DNA from: CAZTDU01 sp964617355
GTDB lineage: Bacteria; Pseudomonadota; Gammaproteobacteria; Burkholderiales; SG8-39
DNA length: 64,000 nucleotides
Direction of reading: 5' to 3'
Assembly: GCA_964617355.1 (NCBI GenBank)
Contig: CAZTXP010000039.1
Coordinates: forward strand, 1 to 64,000
The position numbers and the translations under genes are program-made. Positions 7,592-15,742 of the stretch are shown piece by piece (position 1 is the first letter of the stretch; every line of letters starts with the position of its first letter). Under the pieces are notes generated by a model. The model worked only from the letters and a program-made list of their open reading frames with translations, had not been told where the DNA came from and searched no databases.

Positions 7592-8578
7592 GTGGACATC
7601 TTCCTCCAGCAGCTGATCAACGGCCTGACGCTCGGCTGCGTCTATGCCATCGTCGCCCTCGGCTACACGATGGTCTACGGCATCATCCAGCTGATCAATT
7701 TCGCCCACGGCGAAGTGGTGATGATCGGCGCACTGGTCGCGTTCTCGGCGATCACGGCGCTGGCGGCCGGCGGCATGCCGCCGCTGCTCGTCGTCGGCAT
7801 CGGCACCGCGTGCGCGATTCCAGCGTGCATGGCAGTGGCCTACGCCATGGAGCGCCTCGCCTACCGGCCGCTGCGCCGCGCACCGCGCCTCGCGCCGCTC
7901 ATCACCGCGATTGGCGTGTCGATCATCCTGCAGCACCTTGCGATGCTGGTATGGACGCGCAATGTGATCGCGTTCCCGCAGATCCTCGACAACAAGGTGC
8001 ACGCGATCGGCGGGGCCACCATCACCAGCGTGCAGATCGCGATCGTCGGGCTTTGCGTCGCGATCATGGGCGGGCTCGCGCTACTCGTGTATCGAACCAA
8101 GCTCGGCACGGCGATGCGTGCCACTGCCCAGAATCCGCAGGTGGCCGGCCTGATGGGCATCGACGTCGACCGTGTGATCGCCGCGACGTTCCTGATCGGC
8201 GCCGGCCTCGGCGCGATCGCCGGCGTGATGGTGGGCACCTACTACGGCGTCGCGCAATACACCATGGGCTCGATCCTCGGCCTCAAGGCCTTCGCCGCCG
8301 CAGTGCTCGGGGGAATCGGCAACATTCCCGGCGCGATGGTCGGGGGCATCCTGCTCGGCGTCGTCGAGGCAATGGGCGCCGGCTACATCGGTGATCTCAC
8401 GGACCTTTGCCATGTCGCCGGCGTGAGCGACTGGCTGACGGAGCGGTGCAAGGCCGATCCGCACTTCGTGGTCTTCGGCTCGAACTACCAGGACGTGTTC
8501 GCGTTCGTCGTGCTGATCCTCGTGCTGCTGTTCCGGCCGTCGGGTCTCCTCGGCGAGAGGGTGGGGGACCGCGCGTGA
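7592..8578 (+). CDS. livH: Branched-chain amino-acid ABC transporter permease LivH
   Basis: This 328-aa polytopic inner-membrane protein is one of the two permeases of the LivKHMGF importer. The N-terminal FLQQLINGLTLGCVYAIVAL and YGIIQLINFAHGEVVMIGA are characteristic of LivH. The ATPase-contact region GTAMRATAQNPQVAGLMGID and the ending VLLFRPSGLLGE are also typical. It is longer than E. coli LivH (308 aa) because of an insertion near residues 265-300 containing two cysteines (DLCHVAGVSDWLTERCKAD), as seen in other betaproteobacteria. It uses a GTG start at 7592 about 30 bases after the livK terminator. It overlaps livM by four bases (GTGA). Confidence 0.93.
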   Translation: MDIFLQQLINGLTLGCVYAIVALGYTMVYGIIQLINFAHGEVVMIGALVAFSAITALAAGGMPPLLVVGIGTACAIPACMAVAYAMERLAYRPLRRAPRLAPLITAIGVSIILQHLAMLVWTRNVIAFPQILDNKVHAIGGATITSVQIAIVGLCVAIMGGLALLVYRTKLGTAMRATAQNPQVAGLMGIDVDRVIAATFLIGAGLGAIAGVMVGTYYGVAQYTMGSILGLKAFAAAVLGGIGNIPGAMVGGILLGVVEAMGAGYIGDLTDLCHVAGVSDWLTERCKADPHFVVFGSNYQDVFAFVVLILVLLFRPSGLLGERVGDRA

Positions 8579-9636
8579 AGGCGGGTATACCCGGGCGTGT
8601 GTGGGTCGGCATGGCAATCGCGGGTATCGCGCTGCTGCTCCTGCCCTTCGCGCTATCGTACGCGGGTACCGCATGGGTCCGGATCGCGAACTTCGCGATT
8701 CTCTACGTACTGCTCGCGCTCGGCCTCAACATCGTCGTCGGATTCGCGGGCCTGCTCGACCTCGGGTATGTGGCGTTCTACGCCGTCGGTGCCTACGCCT
8801 ACGCGCTGTTGGCGAGCCCGCACTTCGGCCTTCATCTGCCGTTCTGGGTCATCCTGCCGCTCGGCGCGGCGCTCGCGGGACTCTTCGGCGTGCTGCTCGG
8901 CGCGCCGACGCTGAAGCTGCGCGGCGACTACCTTGCCATCGTCACGCTCGGCTTCGGCGAGATCATCCGCGTCTTCCTCAACAACCTGTCGCGGCCCTTG
9001 AACATCACGAACGGTCCGCAAGGCGTCGCCCGCATCGACCCGTTCTCGATCGGCGGCTTCTCGTTCGCGAAGAACGAGAAGATCCTCGGTGTCGATTTCA
9101 GCGGCCCGATGAAGTACTACTACCTGCTGCTCCTGGTGATGCTGGCCATCATCGTCGTCAACGTGCGCCTGCAGGACTCGCGCATCGGTCGCGCCTGGGA
9201 GGCGATCCGCGAGGACGAGGTCGCTGCGCGCGCTACCGGCATCAACACCACGGCGCTGAAGCTCCTCGCGTTCGCGATGGGCGCGACGTTCGGCGGCGTG
9301 GCGGGCGGCATGTTCGCGGCGATCCAGGGCTTCGTGTCGCCCGAGAGCTTCGTGCTGGTCGAGTCGGTGATGATCGTCGCAATGGTCGTGCTCGGCGGCA
9401 TGGGCAACATCTGGGGCGTGATCCTCGGCGCGTTGCTGCTCTCCTTCGTGCCCGAGTTCCTGCGCTACGCGGTGGATCCGGCGCAGAAGGCGCTGTTCGG
9501 GAAGGTGCTCGTCGAGCCCGAGGTGCTGCGCATGCTGCTCTTCGGGTTCGCGCTGGTGCTTGTCATGCTCTATCGCCCGTCGGGCTTGCTGCCCTCGGCA
9601 GTGCGTCGGCGCGAACTGGCGGCGAGGGCCCCATGA
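8575..9636 (+). CDS. livM: Branched-chain amino-acid ABC transporter permease LivM
   Basis: This 353-aa polytopic protein is the second permease of the importer. It shows the LivM motif LNIVVGFAGLLDLGYVAFYAVGAYAYALL (about residues 55-80). It also has TLKLRGDYLAIVTLGFGEII and the coupling segment IGRAWEAIREDEVAARATGIN. The start is GTG 8575, overlapping the livH stop, because the encoded N-terminal membrane helix begins directly after it. A longer open frame upstream lies inside livH and is not used. The 3' end overlaps livG (ATGA), so livH-M-G-F are coupled. Confidence 0.93.
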   Translation: MKAGIPGRVWVGMAIAGIALLLLPFALSYAGTAWVRIANFAILYVLLALGLNIVVGFAGLLDLGYVAFYAVGAYAYALLASPHFGLHLPFWVILPLGAALAGLFGVLLGAPTLKLRGDYLAIVTLGFGEIIRVFLNNLSRPLNITNGPQGVARIDPFSIGGFSFAKNEKILGVDFSGPMKYYYLLLLVMLAIIVVNVRLQDSRIGRAWEAIREDEVAARATGINTTALKLLAFAMGATFGGVAGGMFAAIQGFVSPESFVLVESVMIVAMVVLGGMGNIWGVILGALLLSFVPEFLRYAVDPAQKALFGKVLVEPEVLRMLLFGFALVLVMLYRPSGLLPSAVRRRELAARAP

Positions 9637-10406
9637 GCCTGCTGCTCGAGGCGCGCGGCATCTCGAAGCGCTTCGGCGGCGTGCAGGCCTTGCGCGAGGT
9701 CGCCTTCGCCATCGAAGAGGGATCGATCTACGGCCTGATCGGCCCGAACGGCGCCGGCAAGACTACGCTTTTCAATGTGCTGACCGGGCTCTATCAGCCC
9801 GACGAAGGCGTCGTCACCCTCGCTGGCCGACGCATCCAGGCCCTGAAGTCGCACGAAATCGTCACCGCCGGCATCGCGCGCACCTTCCAGAACATCCGAC
9901 TGTTCGCGAACCTCTCGGCGCTCGAGAACGTGATGATCGGGCGCCACGTGAGGAGCCGTGCCGGCGTGCTGGGCGCAATCCTGCGCGATGCACGCACGCG
10001 CGCCGAAGAACGCGACATAGAGCAACGCGCGCTGGCGCTGCTCGAGCAGGTGGGCATCTCCTCGCGGGCGAACGATCCGGCCGGAAGCCTGCCCTATGGT
10101 GACCAGCGCCGCCTGGAAATCGCGCGTGCGCTCGCCACCGAGCCGCGCCTCCTCGCGCTGGACGAGCCTGCGGCCGGGATGAACCCCTCGGAGACGCTCG
10201 CCTTGCGCGCGCTCCTGCGCGGCATCCGCAATACCGGGATCACGCTGCTGCTCATCGAGCACGACATGCGCCTCGTGATGAACGTGTGCGACCGCGTGCT
10301 GGTGCTCGACCACGGCGAGCGCATCGCCGAGGGCGTTCCCGCCGACGTGCAGCGCGATCCGAAGGTCGTCGAGGCCTATCTAGGAGCCCCCGCGGATGCT
10401 GCTTGA
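9633..10406 (+). CDS. livG: Branched-chain amino-acid ABC transporter ATPase LivG
   Basis: This 257-aa cytoplasmic ATPase has Walker A GPNGAGKTT (near residue 40), the Q-loop within IARTFQNIRLF and an LPYGDQRRLEIARAL signature. Walker B LLALDEPAAGMNP and the switch histidine in IEHDM are also intact. The LivG-type signature carries YG-Q rather than LSGGQ, which is usual for this family. The gene overlaps livM by four bases and livF by 11, as part of a single coupled operon. It pairs with LivF to power uptake of Leu, Ile and Val and possibly related amino acids or amides. Confidence 0.94.
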   Translation: MSLLLEARGISKRFGGVQALREVAFAIEEGSIYGLIGPNGAGKTTLFNVLTGLYQPDEGVVTLAGRRIQALKSHEIVTAGIARTFQNIRLFANLSALENVMIGRHVRSRAGVLGAILRDARTRAEERDIEQRALALLEQVGISSRANDPAGSLPYGDQRRLEIARALATEPRLLALDEPAAGMNPSETLALRALLRGIRNTGITLLLIEHDMRLVMNVCDRVLVLDHGERIAEGVPADVQRDPKVVEAYLGAPADAA

Positions 10407-11112
10407 GGTTTCCGCGCTCGAGGTGCGCTATGGCGGCATCCGGGCCGTGAAAGGCGTCGACTTCGCCGTCGGCGAAGGCGAGCTGGTGTGCCTGATCGGC
10501 GCCAATGGCGCCGGCAAGACGACGACATTGAAGGCGATCTGCGGGATGCTGCCGGTGCACGCTGGGTGCGTTCGCTACGGCGGCAGCGATCTCGCTTCGG
10601 TGCCGGTATTCGAGCGGCCACGGCGCGGCCTCGTGCTGGTACCCGAAGGGCGCGGCATCTTCCCGCAGCTGACCGTCGCCGAGAACCTCGCGATGGGCGC
10701 CTATATCCGCGCCGACGCCGAGGTGGCGCGCGATATCGAGCGCCAGTACGAGACCTTCCCGCGCCTGCGCGAGCGGCGCACGCAGACGGCCGGCACGCTT
10801 TCCGGCGGAGAACAGCAGATGCTCGCGATGGCGCGCTCGCTGATGGCGCGGCCGAAACTGCTGCTGCTGGACGAGCCCTCGATGGGCCTCGCGCCCTTGC
10901 TGGTGTCGCGCATCTTCGAGATCGTGCGCGAGATCTCGCGGCAGGGCGTGACCATCCTGCTCGTGGAGCAAAACGCGAAGCGCGCGCTGGAGATCGCCGA
11001 CCGCGGCTACGTGATGGAGTCGGGCGCGATCACGCTCGCCGACGATGCGAAGGCGCTGCTCGCGAACCCGAAGGTGCGCGAGGCGTACCTGGGCGAGGGC
11101 GCCGAGGCCTAA
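10396..11112 (+). CDS. livF: Branched-chain amino-acid ABC transporter ATPase LivF
   Basis: This 238-aa ATPase completes the liv operon. Walker A GANGAGKTT, the LivF-typical LVPEGRGIFPQLTVAENL, the signature TLSGGEQQMLAMARSL and Walker B LLLDEPSMGLAP are all present. ATG 10396 lies inside the end of livG, so translation is coupled. The gene ends just before a convergent flavin reductase, leaving three bases between stop codons, and no separate terminator is visible there. Confidence 0.94.
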   Translation: MLLEVSALEVRYGGIRAVKGVDFAVGEGELVCLIGANGAGKTTTLKAICGMLPVHAGCVRYGGSDLASVPVFERPRRGLVLVPEGRGIFPQLTVAENLAMGAYIRADAEVARDIERQYETFPRLRERRTQTAGTLSGGEQQMLAMARSLMARPKLLLLDEPSMGLAPLLVSRIFEIVREISRQGVTILLVEQNAKRALEIADRGYVMESGAITLADDAKALLANPKVREAYLGEGAEA

Positions 11113-11115
11113 ACC

Positions 11116-12150
11116 TCAGGCGGGCTTGGCGACGTCGGCCTGCGTGGTGAAGCTGTCGGCGTAGAACTCCTCTTCCGGCAGCTTGCACTGCGCGATGAAG
11201 TCCTTCTTCGCCGAATCGACCATGATCGGCACGCCGCAGGCGTAGACCTGGTGTCCCGAGAGATCCGGGAAGTCCTGCATCACGGCGCGGTGGACGAATC
11301 CGGTGCGCCCGGCCCATGCGTCCTCGGGCAGCGCGTCCGAGATCACCGGCACGTAGCGGAAGTTCGAATGTTCGGAGGCCCACTTCGCCGCGAGCTCGTT
11401 CAGGTAGAGGTCCTTCGGGCGCCGCCCGCCCCAGTACAGCGTCATCGGCCGGTCGATGCCCTTGTTGAACGCGTGCTCGAGGATCGCCTTGATCGGCGCG
11501 AAGCCGGTGCCCGAGGCGACGAAGACGATCGGCTTGGCGGAGTCCTCGCGCAGGAAGAAGGTGCCGTGCGGACCCTCGAAGCGCAGGATGTCGCGCTCCT
11601 TCATCTTGCCGAACACGTGGTCGGTGAACTGGCCGCCGGGCACGTGGCGCACGTGCAGCTGCACGAACTCGTCGTCGTGCGGCGCGTTCCCCATCGAGAA
11701 GCTGCGGCGCGAGCCATCCTTGAGCAGGAACTCGACGTACTGCCCGGCGAGGAACTGCAGGCGTTCGTTCGCCGGCAGCTTTAGCGACAGCAGGATCACG
11801 TCGTCGGTCACGCGCTCGAGTTTCTGCACGCGGCACGGCAGCGTCTTGATCGGGATGTCCTTGGCCGAGCCGACGGTGCGGGCCTCGAGCACGAGGTCCG
11901 TGTGCGGCTTCGCCTGGCAAAGAAGCGCCTTGCCCTGCGACTTCTCCTCGTCCGTGAGCGCCTTGGCCTGGCAGTTCCCGTAGTCCACGGTACCGGAGGT
12001 GATCTTGCCCTTGCAGCTGCCGCAGGCGCCGTTCTTGCACCCGTAGGGAAGGACGAACCCTTGCCGCAGCGCGGCCTCGAGGACGGTTTCGCCGGCGTCC
12101 ACCTGGAACACGTGGCCGCTGGGCTGGAGGGTGACGCTGTGCTGGCTCAT
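11116..12150 (-). CDS. NAD(P)H-dependent 2Fe-2S flavin oxidoreductase (CDP-6-deoxy-glucoseen reductase family)
   Basis: This 344-aa enzyme is built from an N-terminal plant-type [2Fe-2S] ferredoxin domain and a C-terminal ferredoxin reductase. The ferredoxin domain (residues 1-95) has cysteines in YGCKNGACGSCKG and a fourth in LLCQAK. The reductase module has an FAD site (RRSFSMGNAP), a nucleotide site (VASGTGFAPIKAILE) and a closing YACGVPIMVDSA. This is the layout of AscD/E3 and of electron-transfer components of oxygenases. No partner oxygenase or deoxysugar gene lies nearby, so the electron acceptor is unknown. The start at 12150 matches the beginning of the ferredoxin fold. The gene diverges from the SDR gene, with 24 bases between starts. 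Confidence 0.85.
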   Translation of the reverse strand: MSQHSVTLQPSGHVFQVDAGETVLEAALRQGFVLPYGCKNGACGSCKGKITSGTVDYGNCQAKALTDEEKSQGKALLCQAKPHTDLVLEARTVGSAKDIPIKTLPCRVQKLERVTDDVILLSLKLPANERLQFLAGQYVEFLLKDGSRRSFSMGNAPHDDEFVQLHVRHVPGGQFTDHVFGKMKERDILRFEGPHGTFFLREDSAKPIVFVASGTGFAPIKAILEHAFNKGIDRPMTLYWGGRRPKDLYLNELAAKWASEHSNFRYVPVISDALPEDAWAGRTGFVHRAVMQDFPDLSGHQVYACGVPIMVDSAKKDFIAQCKLPEEEFYADSFTTQADVAKPA

Positions 12151-12162
12151 CGGATCTCTTAC

Positions 12163-12168
12163 TAGAAT
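12163..12168 (+). promoter_or_regulatory. -10 box of the SDR-cutA-dsbD operon, giving a leaderless start
   Basis: TAGAAT (5/6) lies only 6 bases before ATG 12175, so transcription would begin at or within a base or two of the start codon. The -35 region (around 12140-12145) is poor. The same 6-base spacing is seen before aroK. Confidence 0.45.
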
Positions 12169-12174
12169 GGCGCC

Positions 12175-13002
12175 ATGCAGCGCCTGTTGATCGTGGGTTA
12201 CGGCGACATCGCTCGCCGCTTCGCCGAGCGGCTGCCGCCCGGCGTCGAGACGCGCGCGATCTCGCGCCGGCTCGGTGCCGACCTCGATCGTCCGCAGACG
12301 CTCGAGTCGTTCGCCGGCTGGGCCGATACCGTGCTGCACACCGCGCCTCCACGCGCCGAGGGCGACACCGACGCGCGGACCGCGACTCTACTCGGCCTCC
12401 TTGGCGAGGGCAATCCGCCGCGGCGAATCGTGTACCTCGGCACCAGCGGCGTGTACGGCGACTGCAGTGGCGCGTTCGTCGACGAAAGCCGGCCGGTGAA
12501 TCCGTCGACGCCACGCGCAAGGCGCCGCGTCGATGCCGAGCGCCAGTTGCGGCAGTGGTGCGGCCTGCACGATGTTGCACTCGTGATCCTGCGCGTGCCC
12601 GGCATCTATGCCGCCGACCGGCTGCCGCTGGAGCGCTTGCGCAATGGCACGCCCGCCTTGCGCGACGAGGAAGACAGCTACACCAACCATGTGCATGCGG
12701 ACGATCTTGCCGGGATCGCGCTGCGCGCTTGCGATGGGGATGCCCCACCGGGCACCTACAACGCGAGCGACGACAGCGAAATGAAGATGGGCCGCTGGTT
12801 CGACCTCGTTGCCGACCGCCACGGGCTGCCACGCCCGCCACGCATCGCGCGCGCCGATGCGCCGGGGCGCCTGTCGCCGGAAATGCTCACCTACGTAGCT
12901 GAATCGCGGCGGCTCCTGAACGCGAAGATGAAGCGCGAGCTTGGCGTGCGCCTGCGTTACCCGACGGTCTTCGACGGCGTGCCGCAGGCGGTCCCGGCAT
13001 GA
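12175..13002 (+). CDS. NAD-dependent epimerase/dehydratase family protein (YeeZ-like atypical SDR)
   Basis: This 275-aa Rossmann-fold protein has the nucleotide motif VGYGDIARR at the N terminus (residues 7-15) and the SDR motif YLGTSGVYGD (about residue 85). The extended-SDR position FVDESRPVNPSTPRARRR lacks the usual YxxxK catalytic pair, having RARRRVDAE in its place. That makes it an atypical SDR of the YeeZ type. The substrate is unknown. There is no ribosome-binding site and the -10 box sits 6 bases upstream, so the mRNA is probably leaderless. The stop overlaps cutA by four bases, making it the first gene of an SDR-cutA-dsbD-VOC operon. Confidence 0.8.
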   Translation: MQRLLIVGYGDIARRFAERLPPGVETRAISRRLGADLDRPQTLESFAGWADTVLHTAPPRAEGDTDARTATLLGLLGEGNPPRRIVYLGTSGVYGDCSGAFVDESRPVNPSTPRARRRVDAERQLRQWCGLHDVALVILRVPGIYAADRLPLERLRNGTPALRDEEDSYTNHVHADDLAGIALRACDGDAPPGTYNASDDSEMKMGRWFDLVADRHGLPRPPRIARADAPGRLSPEMLTYVAESRRLLNAKMKRELGVRLRYPTVFDGVPQAVPA

Positions 13003-13316
13003 GCGTGCTGCTGGTGATCACCAACCTGCCGGACCGCGCATCCGCGGATAGGCTGGCCGATGCCCTCGTCGAAGCCCATGCCGCAGCGTGCGTGAACATC
13101 CTCGCTCCCTGCCGATCGGTATATCGCTGGAAAGGCGCGCTGCAGCGGGACGAGGAACATCCGGTCCTCGCGAAGACCACCGCCGATCGTTATCCTGCGC
13201 TGGAAGCCCTGATCCGCGCGAACCACCCGTACGAACTTCCGGAGATCGTCGCGGTCCCAGTCGAACGCGGCCTGCCGGCGTACCTGGACTGGGTGGCCGC
13301 CGAGACCCGCCCATGA
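12999..13316 (+). CDS. cutA: Divalent-cation tolerance protein CutA
   Basis: This 105-aa trimeric PII-like cytosolic protein shows the family motifs HAAACVNILAPCRSVYRWKGALQRDEE (about residues 30-56). It also has LIRANHPYELPEIVAVPVE and the ending YLDWVAAETRP. It belongs to the CutA family linked genetically to copper and divalent-metal tolerance, though its biochemical role is unsettled. It overlaps both the SDR gene upstream and dsbD downstream by four bases. The cutA-dsbD pair is a common neighbourhood in proteobacteria (in E. coli dsbD is also called cutA2). Confidence 0.93.
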   Translation: MSVLLVITNLPDRASADRLADALVEAHAAACVNILAPCRSVYRWKGALQRDEEHPVLAKTTADRYPALEALIRANHPYELPEIVAVPVERGLPAYLDWVAAETRP

Positions 13317-14902
13317 CCGTCTTGCGCCGATTCCTCGCCCTGCTCCTCCTTGCCCTCGCCCTGCCCGCGACAGCGCAGTCCTCGCTCTTCGGCAAGGGCG
13401 GCGACGACCTGCTCGAGCCGGAGAAGGCCTTCGTGTTCTCGGCGCGGTCGGTGGACGCATCCACCATCGAGGTGCGCTTCCAGATCGCGAACGGCTACTA
13501 CATGTATCGCGAGCGCTTCAAGGTCGAGGCCGAACCCCCGGGCTCGGCGCGTTTCGGCGAGCCCGCCTATCCCTCGGGCGAGCGCAAGAAGGACGAGTTC
13601 TTTGGCGAGGTCGAGACCTACCGCAAGGAAGTCGTGTTCCGCGTACCGGTCATCGAGGGATCCGGCGCCATCGGCCTCAAGGTCGTCTCGCAAGGTTGCG
13701 CCGATGCCGGCGTGTGCTACGCGCCGATGGATTCGTGCGCCCGCGTGCAGCTGGCCGCGGCGGGTTCCGGCCCGGTGCTCACGCAGGGGCCGCAGATCAT
13801 CGATCCGTCGCCGCGCTTCTCGCTGTCGGCGAGCGATTTCGACGTCGCCTCGATGTTCCAGTCCGGCAATTTCTGGCTGGTGCTCGCGACCTTCCTCGGC
13901 TTCGGGCTGTTGCTGGCGTTCACGCCGTGCATGCTGCCGATGATCCCGATCCTCTCGGGCATCATCGTCGGCGAGGGCCGTTCAGCCGGAAAGCAGCGCG
14001 CCTTCCTGCTGTCGCTCGCGTACGTACTCGGCATGGCGATTGCCTACGCCCTCGCGGGCGTCGCGGCCGCATATTCGGGCTCGATGATCGCCGCGGCGAT
14101 GCAGAACGCCTGGGTGCTCGCCGGCTTCGCGCTCGTCTTCGTTGTGCTGGCGGGCTCGATGTTCGGCTTCTACGAACTGCAGCTGCCGGGATTCCTGCGC
14201 CATCCGCTGTCGGCGCACCACCAGCGCCTGCAGGGCGGCAAGGTCGTGTCGGTGGCGGCGATGGGCGTGCTGTCCGCGATCATCGTCAGCCCCTGCGTGG
14301 CGGCGCCGCTCGCCGGCGCGCTGCTCTACATCAGCCAGACGCGCGACGTGGTGATGGGCGGCAGTGCGCTGTTCGCCATGGCGCTCGGCATGGGCGTGCC
14401 GCTGATGGCGATCGGCGTATCCGAGGGCGCGCTGCTGCCGAAGGCCGGGCCGTGGATGAACGGCGTGAAGAAATTCTTCGGCGTGCTGCTGCTCGCGGTG
14501 GCGGCGTGGATCGTATCGCCGATGTTCATCCCCGCGCCCGATCCCGGCAAGTACGTGCGCGTCGCGTCAACGGCCGAACTGGACGCGAAGCTGCGCGCGC
14601 CGGGGCGGCTCGTGATGCTGGACTTCTATGCCGATTGGTGCGTGTCGTGCAAGGAAATGGAAGCCTTCACCTTCACCGATCCGCGCGTGCGCGCGAAGCT
14701 GGACCGGATGCTGCTCCTGCAGGCCGACGTCACCGCGAACTCCGAGGCCGACAAGGCGCTGCTCAAGCGCTTCTCGCTCTTCGGGCCGCCGGGCATCATC
14801 TTCTTCGACGCCGAAGGCCGCGAGATTCGCGGGCTGCGCGTGATCGGCTACCAGAACGCCGAGCGCTTCCTGAAGACCCTCGACCTCGCGAGCCAGCCCT
14901 GA
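13313..14902 (+). CDS. dsbD: Thiol:disulfide interchange protein DsbD
   Basis: This 529-aa inner-membrane reductase carries electrons from cytoplasmic thioredoxin to periplasmic DsbC and to cytochrome c maturation. All three domains are present with their cysteine pairs. The N-terminal alpha domain, after a signal peptide ending ATAQ, has GCADAGVCYAP. The transmembrane domain has TPCMLP and SPCVAAP. The C-terminal thioredoxin-like domain has DWCVSCKEME. A longer upstream open frame runs through cutA; ATG 13313 overlaps the cutA stop (ATGA) and gives a correct signal peptide. Several cytochromes c are encoded in this window, which fits the role in haem ligation. Confidence 0.95.
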   Translation: MTVLRRFLALLLLALALPATAQSSLFGKGGDDLLEPEKAFVFSARSVDASTIEVRFQIANGYYMYRERFKVEAEPPGSARFGEPAYPSGERKKDEFFGEVETYRKEVVFRVPVIEGSGAIGLKVVSQGCADAGVCYAPMDSCARVQLAAAGSGPVLTQGPQIIDPSPRFSLSASDFDVASMFQSGNFWLVLATFLGFGLLLAFTPCMLPMIPILSGIIVGEGRSAGKQRAFLLSLAYVLGMAIAYALAGVAAAYSGSMIAAAMQNAWVLAGFALVFVVLAGSMFGFYELQLPGFLRHPLSAHHQRLQGGKVVSVAAMGVLSAIIVSPCVAAPLAGALLYISQTRDVVMGGSALFAMALGMGVPLMAIGVSEGALLPKAGPWMNGVKKFFGVLLLAVAAWIVSPMFIPAPDPGKYVRVASTAELDAKLRAPGRLVMLDFYADWCVSCKEMEAFTFTDPRVRAKLDRMLLLQADVTANSEADKALLKRFSLFGPPGIIFFDAEGREIRGLRVIGYQNAERFLKTLDLASQP

Positions 14903-15738
14903 TGCGCGCGCACGTCACCGGCCTCGACCACGTCGTCCTCCTCGTCCACGACCTCGACCGCGCGCGCGACACCTACGCGCGCATGGGCTTCGCGCTCACG
15001 CCGCGCGGCTACCACACGCTCGGCTCGCAGAACCACTGCATCATGCTCGGCTCGGACTACCTCGAGCTGCTGGCGACGCCGAAGCTGCACCCGTCGATGC
15101 GCTACTGGGGCGAGTTCCTCGCGCGCGGCGAGGGGCTCGGCGGGATCGCGCTCGCGACCGACGATGCGCGGGGCGCGCATGCGGGCCTCGCGGGCGCGGG
15201 CGTGCCCGTGGATCCCCCGATCGAGTTCTCGCGGCCGGTCGAAATGCCCGCGGGCACGCGCGACGCGTCGTTCCGCGTCGTGCAGGCCGACCCGGCGTAC
15301 ACCGCCGGCGCGCGCCTCTTCCTCTGCCAGCATTTCACGCGCGACGTCGTGTGGCGCAGCGACTGCCTGTCGCATCCAGTAGGCGCGCGCGGGATCGCTG
15401 CGCTCGCCGTGGTCGCGGACGACCCCGCATCCTCGGCGGTGAACTACGCAAAAGTGTTCGACGAGCGCCCGATTCCGATCGACGAAGGCCTCCTCGTGCG
15501 CACGGGCACGGCGCCGATCGCGCTCGCGACGCGCGGCCGCATCGGCCGCAGGTTGCAGGGCGTGGCGCTGCCGCTGCGGCCGCGACCGTTCGTCGCCGCG
15601 CTCTTCATCCACGTCGAGGATCGCGCGCGCGCGGCCGACACGCTGCGTCGCGGCGGCTTTTCGCCGGTCGCGCTCAAGGACGGCTCGTACGCCATCGGTG
15701 CCGACGAGGCACACGGCGTCGCCGTCATCTTCGGCTAG
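14902..15738 (+). CDS. VOC family (glyoxalase-like) protein
   Basis: This 278-aa protein begins with the glyoxalase/dioxygenase motif VTGLDHVVLLVHDLDRARDTYARMGF and has a second, weaker VOC module after about residue 150 (ARGIAALAVVADDPASSAVNY). It resembles the Glyoxalase_3 / COG-type VOC-like proteins of about 280 aa. Metal ligands are suggested by H10 in the first module and E in SDYLELL. Its start overlaps the dsbD stop by one base, so it is the last gene of that operon. The reaction and substrate are not predictable from sequence. Confidence 0.78.
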   Translation: MRAHVTGLDHVVLLVHDLDRARDTYARMGFALTPRGYHTLGSQNHCIMLGSDYLELLATPKLHPSMRYWGEFLARGEGLGGIALATDDARGAHAGLAGAGVPVDPPIEFSRPVEMPAGTRDASFRVVQADPAYTAGARLFLCQHFTRDVVWRSDCLSHPVGARGIAALAVVADDPASSAVNYAKVFDERPIPIDEGLLVRTGTAPIALATRGRIGRRLQGVALPLRPRPFVAALFIHVEDRARAADTLRRGGFSPVALKDGSYAIGADEAHGVAVIFG

Positions 15739-15742
15739 CGAC

